Assembly: GCA_017647975.1 (NCBI GenBank)
Contig: JAGCJL010000001.1
Coordinates: forward strand, 1 to 56,321
DNA length: 56,321 bases
Direction of reading: 5' to 3'
DNA from: Bacteroidaceae bacterium
Lineage (GTDB): Bacteria; Bacteroidota; Bacteroidia; Bacteroidales; Bacteroidaceae
A program made the position numbers and the translations under genes. The notes beneath the pieces are model-generated. The model was not told the DNA's origin. It saw only the letters and a program-made list of their open reading frames with translations, and ran no database searches. Numbering within the stretch: the first letter of the stretch is position 1; the number at the start of each line of letters is the position of its first letter. Below are positions 53,049 to 56,321 of the stretch, in pieces.

Positions 53049-54284
53049 ATGAGAATCATCAAATCTATTATTGACAGATGGCAGCGGACTAACTTGATGC
53101 TGCGTATATTGACCGGCATCGTTGTTGGTTCGGCATTGGCACTTACAGTGCCCGGTATTAGTGTTGTATCTATGTTGGGCGATCTCTTTGTCGGGGCACT
53201 CAAGGCGATAGCACCTGTGTTGGTGGCGGTGTTGGTAGCTTCATCAGTAGCTAATGCACGTGCCGGATTGGGCAACCGTTTCCGCACTATCATCACCCTA
53301 TATATCCTTACCACGTTGCTGGCAGCAGTGCTGGCTGTAGTGGGCAGTTTCTTCTATCCGGTGCATATCGCTTTGGCCGATGTTACCGGTGCTGAAGGCA
53401 GTGCACCAGGGGCACTTGGCGATGTGTTCCGCAATATCATCAGCGAGGTGATGAGTAATCCTGTTACTGCCATATCCAAAGCCAACTATCTGAGCATCCT
53501 CTTTTGGGCAGTGGTCATTGGTTTGGCACTGAAGGCTGTGGCAAGCCCGCAGACCATAGGTAGCCTGCGTCAATGGGCCGATGCGGTGTCAAAGGTGGTG
53601 AAATGGATTATCCAGTGTGCCCCATTCGGTATCCTCGGTCTTGTATATACCACTGTATCTCAGAGCGGTCTTGAGATATTCACCACTTATGGCAAGCTGC
53701 TGTTGCTCCTTGTGGGCTGTATGCTGCTTGTGTCGTTTGTGCTCAACCCGTTGATCGTATTTTTCATACTTCGCCGCAATCCCTATCCGTTGTTGTGGGA
53801 ATGTCTGAAAGAGAGTGCCGTCAATGCCTTCTTCACTCGTTCTTCGGCAGCCAACATTCCTGTAAACATGAACTTGTGCAAGCGAATGGGTGTCGATGAG
53901 GATTTCTACTCGGTAAGTATTCCTCTCGGTAGTACCATCAATATGAACGGTGCGGCCGTTACCATTACGGTGATGACTTTGGCAACCTGTCACACATTGG
54001 GCATTACACCGTCGTTGGGCAGTGCACTGTTGCTCAGTATCATAGCAACCTTTGGTGCTTGTGGTGCGTCGGGCGTGGCAGGCGGTTCGTTGTTGCTTAT
54101 ACCTATGGCTTGCTCGTTGTTCGGTATCAGCAATGATGTGGCAATGCAGGTTGTGGGTGTAGGTTTCATTATAGGTGTGGTTCAGGATTCTGTAGAAACG
54201 GCCCTCAATTCCAGCAGTGATGCCTTCTTTACCATCGCAACAGATATGCGTGATCGCTTGAAGAGTGGCAAGAAGGTAAAATGA
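53049..54284 (+). CDS. sstT: Sodium-dependent serine/threonine symporter
   Basis: Imports L-serine and L-threonine with Na+ across the inner membrane. The 411-residue protein has the glutamate-transporter (DAACS) fold with eight membrane spans and two re-entrant hairpins. The hallmark sequences are FFTRSSAANIPVNMNLCKRM (serine-rich hairpin 1), SIPLGSTINMNGAAVTITVM (the NMNG sodium/substrate motif) and FGACGASGVAGGSLLLIPMA (hairpin 2). The N-terminal LMLRILTGIVVGSALAL and the serine-rich hairpin are typical of SstT rather than GltP. Base composition is richer in GC than the preceding intergenic DNA but similar to neighbouring genes. It is followed by a bidirectional terminator. Confidence 0.93.
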   Translation: MRIIKSIIDRWQRTNLMLRILTGIVVGSALALTVPGISVVSMLGDLFVGALKAIAPVLVAVLVASSVANARAGLGNRFRTIITLYILTTLLAAVLAVVGSFFYPVHIALADVTGAEGSAPGALGDVFRNIISEVMSNPVTAISKANYLSILFWAVVIGLALKAVASPQTIGSLRQWADAVSKVVKWIIQCAPFGILGLVYTTVSQSGLEIFTTYGKLLLLLVGCMLLVSFVLNPLIVFFILRRNPYPLLWECLKESAVNAFFTRSSAANIPVNMNLCKRMGVDEDFYSVSIPLGSTINMNGAAVTITVMTLATCHTLGITPSLGSALLLSIIATFGACGASGVAGGSLLLIPMACSLFGISNDVAMQVVGVGFIIGVVQDSVETALNSSSDAFFTIATDMRDRLKSGKKVK

Positions 54285-54323
54285 ACCAATAATTTATTGA
54301 ATAAATAAACGAACATCAGGTAC

Positions 54324-54358
54324 AAAAAAGGTGCGTAACGACTGTTACGCACCTTTTT
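54324..54358. terminator. Bidirectional terminator
   Basis: A-run plus GGTGCGTAAC (54330-54339), loop GACT, GTTACGCACC (54344-54353) plus T-run (54354-54358). It lies between the convergent stops of sstT and the thioesterase gene. Confidence 0.85.
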
Positions 54359-54374
54359 GGTAATACATGATTTA

Positions 54375-55106
54375 TCAGAAAACCAGTTTTACTGCAAAAT
54401 TCTGCTTGTCTGCAACTTTTCCCGTAATGTAGTAAATGATACCCTCTTCGCTCTCTTGACGTACGCGGGAGATCTTTACAATGTCACCCGGCATAACTTC
54501 GGCATCGTAATTTATGAGAAGCTCTTTCAAAGGTCTCTCCTTGATATCTTCTGGTTTTACAGCGTCAATGGCCCATACAGCATATTTTACATTATTAACA
54601 TGACCGTTGGTGTCAATCTCGGACCATGTAACAGGGTGTTTTCTCACGAGCTCAGGTTCTACATCTACCGGAACAACAACCTTGTCGGCAGGAGTAACAA
54701 TTGCATCCATGGCGGTATCGTTCAACGCCAGGTCATTATTGCGAACCAAACGGCGTGTGTTCAAGTCTATAATAAGCCATGATGTTGTTGCAAGAACCAT
54801 TGGGTTGCCCTCTTTGTCGCTGAGTATGAAGTCGCGAAGGTAAAAGAGCTTTGACATACCCTTGTGCCATGTTTTGAGATTTACTTCTTCACGCCATTTT
54901 GGAGTATTTATGAACTTGACGTTTATGCGTGACAGCACCCATGCGGTATTACTGTTTATCATCTCGTCATACCCAAACCCGAGTGTGGTCGCATTTACTC
55001 CTGCTGCTTCCTGCATCAGGTCAAGCATCGCTGTGGGACGCATGAGTTGGTTTGCATCTGCTTCGTAGCAGGTGATTGTGTGGTCTTTAGAATAGGTCTT
55101 GCTCAT
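54375..55106 (-). CDS. Acyl-ACP thioesterase
   Basis: Releases fatty acids from acyl carrier protein. The 243-residue protein consists of two hotdog domains of the FatA/FatB family. The first has the N-terminal TITCYEADANQLMRPTAMLD and LMQEAAGVNATTLGFGYDEM with AWVLSRINVKF. The second carries the catalytic-region motif VTWSEIDTNGHVNNVKYAVW, with the Asn and His of NGHVNN typical of plant-type thioesterases. Bacterial members of this family have broad chain-length use. It starts 12 bp after metA on the same strand and so is probably co-transcribed with it. Confidence 0.88.
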   Translation of the reverse strand: MSKTYSKDHTITCYEADANQLMRPTAMLDLMQEAAGVNATTLGFGYDEMINSNTAWVLSRINVKFINTPKWREEVNLKTWHKGMSKLFYLRDFILSDKEGNPMVLATTSWLIIDLNTRRLVRNNDLALNDTAMDAIVTPADKVVVPVDVEPELVRKHPVTWSEIDTNGHVNNVKYAVWAIDAVKPEDIKERPLKELLINYDAEVMPGDIVKISRVRQESEEGIIYYITGKVADKQNFAVKLVF

Positions 55107-55118
55107 AACTATCTATTT

Positions 55119-55994
55119 TTATTTACAATAATATTTCAGCCAGTTGTCAAACAACTTGCGGGCTGTGGCTTGCCAACGGTTTACCGGTTCGTTGGCAGGG
55201 TTGTCATCGCGGTAGTAATTCAGTGGAAGTTCAATAGGTAATCCCTTTGACACGTCGCGTTTGTATTCTCCGTCAAGGGTGTATAGTGCATATTCCGAGT
55301 GTCCTGTAATGAAGAAGTCTTTTCTTCCACGCTCTTGCATGATATATACTCCCGACAGTGCCGACTCTGAAAGCAACTCGATACGCTTCTCGGCGATAAT
55401 ATCTTCGCGGTGCAGTTCTGTGTGTCTGCTGTGCGGAACATATATAGTCTCTTCCACTCCGTTGAACAGTGGCTCTTGAGGTTTTGCTATAGTGTGTGGG
55501 AATACACCGAACATCTTTTGCGGTAGCAGGTATTTCTGTATGCCGAAACGCTGGTAAAGACCTGCTTGTGCCGCCCAACAGATGAAAAGCGTCGAGGTCA
55601 CATGCTCTTTTGCCCAATCGAAAATTCTGCACAGCTCCTCCCAATATGTCACATCCTCATATTCAATCTTTTCAATAGGTGCTCCTGTGTTGATAAGTCC
55701 ATCGAAGTGGCAATCCTTTATTGTGTTGAATGAGGTGTAGTATAGCTCCATATGTTCGGGACTTGCGTGCTTTGGTATGTGTGTGTCGAGCTTGAGTAAT
55801 GTCAACTCTATCTCTTCATCCGAAAAAGAGAGAAGGCGAATAAAATCGGCCTCGGTTGTCTCTTTCATCGGCATTATATTCAGCAATGCAATGTGCAAGG
55901 TCTTTGCAGTGGCTCTCTCAAGTTCATCCACTGCAATACCTTCGTTTTTCACCAGTTGCAACGCCGGCAACCCTGCAGGAACTTTTATAGGCAT
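55119..55994 (-). CDS. metA: Homoserine O-acyltransferase (MetA)
   Basis: Acylates the hydroxyl of homoserine as the first dedicated step of methionine synthesis. The 291-residue protein has the class I glutamine-amidotransferase-like fold: nucleophile Cys139 in STLFICWAAQAGLY, and His232 and Glu234 in ITGHSEYALYTL. LLNIMPMKETTEADFIRLLS and LINTGAPIEKIEYEDVTYWE are further MetA signatures. Residue 111 is Glu; in this family Glu at this place is reported to favour succinyl-CoA and Gly acetyl-CoA, so a succinyltransferase is predicted, but the assignment needs an alignment. It lies between the M13 peptidase and thioesterase genes with gaps of 4 and 12 bp. Confidence 0.92.
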   Translation of the reverse strand: MPIKVPAGLPALQLVKNEGIAVDELERATAKTLHIALLNIMPMKETTEADFIRLLSFSDEEIELTLLKLDTHIPKHASPEHMELYYTSFNTIKDCHFDGLINTGAPIEKIEYEDVTYWEELCRIFDWAKEHVTSTLFICWAAQAGLYQRFGIQKYLLPQKMFGVFPHTIAKPQEPLFNGVEETIYVPHSRHTELHREDIIAEKRIELLSESALSGVYIMQERGRKDFFITGHSEYALYTLDGEYKRDVSKGLPIELPLNYYRDDNPANEPVNRWQATARKLFDNWLKYYCK

Positions 55995-55998
55995 ATTT

Positions 55999-56321
55999 TT
56001 ACCAGATATTCAGACGCTCTTCGGCAGGAACGAACATCGGGTCGTTCTCTGTGATGCCAAATGCTGTGTACCAGTCATCGATGTGGGGCAGGGTGCCGTT
56101 TACTCTCCAGCGTGAAAGCGAGTGGGGATCGCTCTTGGTGAGGTTGCGTATCTCCTCGTCGCGGATATTGCCTGCCCATACGTTAGAATATGAGAGGTAG
56201 AAACGCTGCTCGGGGGTGAAACCATCCTTTACAGGCAGAGGGTTCTCGGCAGTAGCGTTCTTGAATGCCTGCATAGCGATAGTCAGACCGCCATGGTCGG
56301 CAATGTTCTCGCCTACTGTAA
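55999..56321 (-). CDS. M13-family metallopeptidase, C-terminal part
   Basis: The gene runs off the window end, leaving 106 codons and the stop. The visible sequence is the C-terminal end of a neprilysin/PepO-type zinc peptidase: TVGENIADHGGLTIAMQAF holds the GENIAD motif with the third zinc-ligand region. The conserved tail has FFLSY-like FYLSYSNVWAGNIRDEEI, then KSDPHSLSRWRVNGTLPHID and DPMFVPAEERLNIW. The HExxH motif lies beyond the window, and so does the signal sequence. Such enzymes are exported and cut small peptides. metA starts 4 bp after its stop. Confidence 0.9.
   Translation of the reverse strand, partial: TVGENIADHGGLTIAMQAFKNATAENPLPVKDGFTPEQRFYLSYSNVWAGNIRDEEIRNLTKSDPHSLSRWRVNGTLPHIDDWYTAFGITENDPMFVPAEERLNIW

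Noticed and set aside
1..56321. CRISPR array, tRNA/rRNA genes, insertion sequences, prophage
   Set aside because: I saw no regularly spaced repeats, cloverleaf or rRNA sequence, transposase or integrase; the only arrays of repeats are protein-coding LRR units.

Overview
The window is a stretch of a Bacteroidales chromosome (Bacteroides/Prevotella-like; family not resolved). The evidence is consistent throughout. Fimbriae are of the FimA/Mfa1 lipoprotein type. Several short intergenic regions carry the Bacteroidales promoter pattern (TTTG or TTG, 19-21 bp spacer, TAnnTTTG). A DUF3575 and a DUF3868-like/OmpA protein, a BspA-type leucine-rich-repeat surface protein and a PorE-like lipoprotein are present. 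Metabolism is B12-dependent (class II ribonucleotide reductase and methylmalonyl-CoA mutase). I recognised no rRNA, tRNA, CRISPR array, transposase or phage gene.

Layout. (1) 1-1470: the end of a methyltransferase, then a membrane-anchored AraC-type regulator. (2) 1802-14021: an orphan small gene, then a fimbrial operon on the + strand: DUF3575 protein, DUF3868-like/OmpA protein, Mfa1-like major pilin, FimB/Mfa2-like anchor, and three further lipoprotein subunits ending with a 1001-residue putative tip protein. (3) 14110-19811: a DUF5106/thioredoxin-like protein and, convergent to it, a 1584-residue secreted protein joining discoidin, CotH and dockerin-like modules. (4) 19962-26328: pdxB, then acpP-fabF-rnc, then folB and B12-dependent nrdJ on the opposite strand. 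(5) 26626-31172: dnaA and dnaX (-), and an ftsB-like gene with a small membrane protein (+), arranged around a striking 26-bp inverted repeat. (6) 31268-33875: a glucosaminidase/LysM lipoprotein and a cdd / LMW-phosphatase / ruvC run. (7) 33976-47172, all minus: a BspA-like protein, a PorE-like gene broken by an in-frame TGA, topB, mutB-mutA and a GH20 hexosaminidase. (8) 47286-52807, all plus: an ABC ATPase / permease / YtrA-type GntR operon with a clear operator at its start codon, continuing by stop-start overlap into a rhodanese lipoprotein, followed by sppA, a DUF2807 lipoprotein and an ICMT-like membrane methyltransferase. (9) 53049-end: sstT, then minus-strand acyl-ACP thioesterase, metA and an M13 peptidase cut by the window end.

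How the parts fit: much of the window concerns the envelope (fimbriae, secreted CotH and BspA proteins with C-terminal sorting-like domains, a PorE-like protein, SppA, a murein hydrolase). The rest is housekeeping for replication, fatty-acid synthesis, cofactors and amino acids. The observations most worth a second look are the TGA inside the PorE-like gene, the autoregulatory-looking operator AGTGTA-N12-TACACT, the dnaX/ftsB mirror-image repeat, and the fimbrial operon in which four of five subunits share an Arg-Ala processing-like site. I did not find a system that I can call undescribed with confidence.
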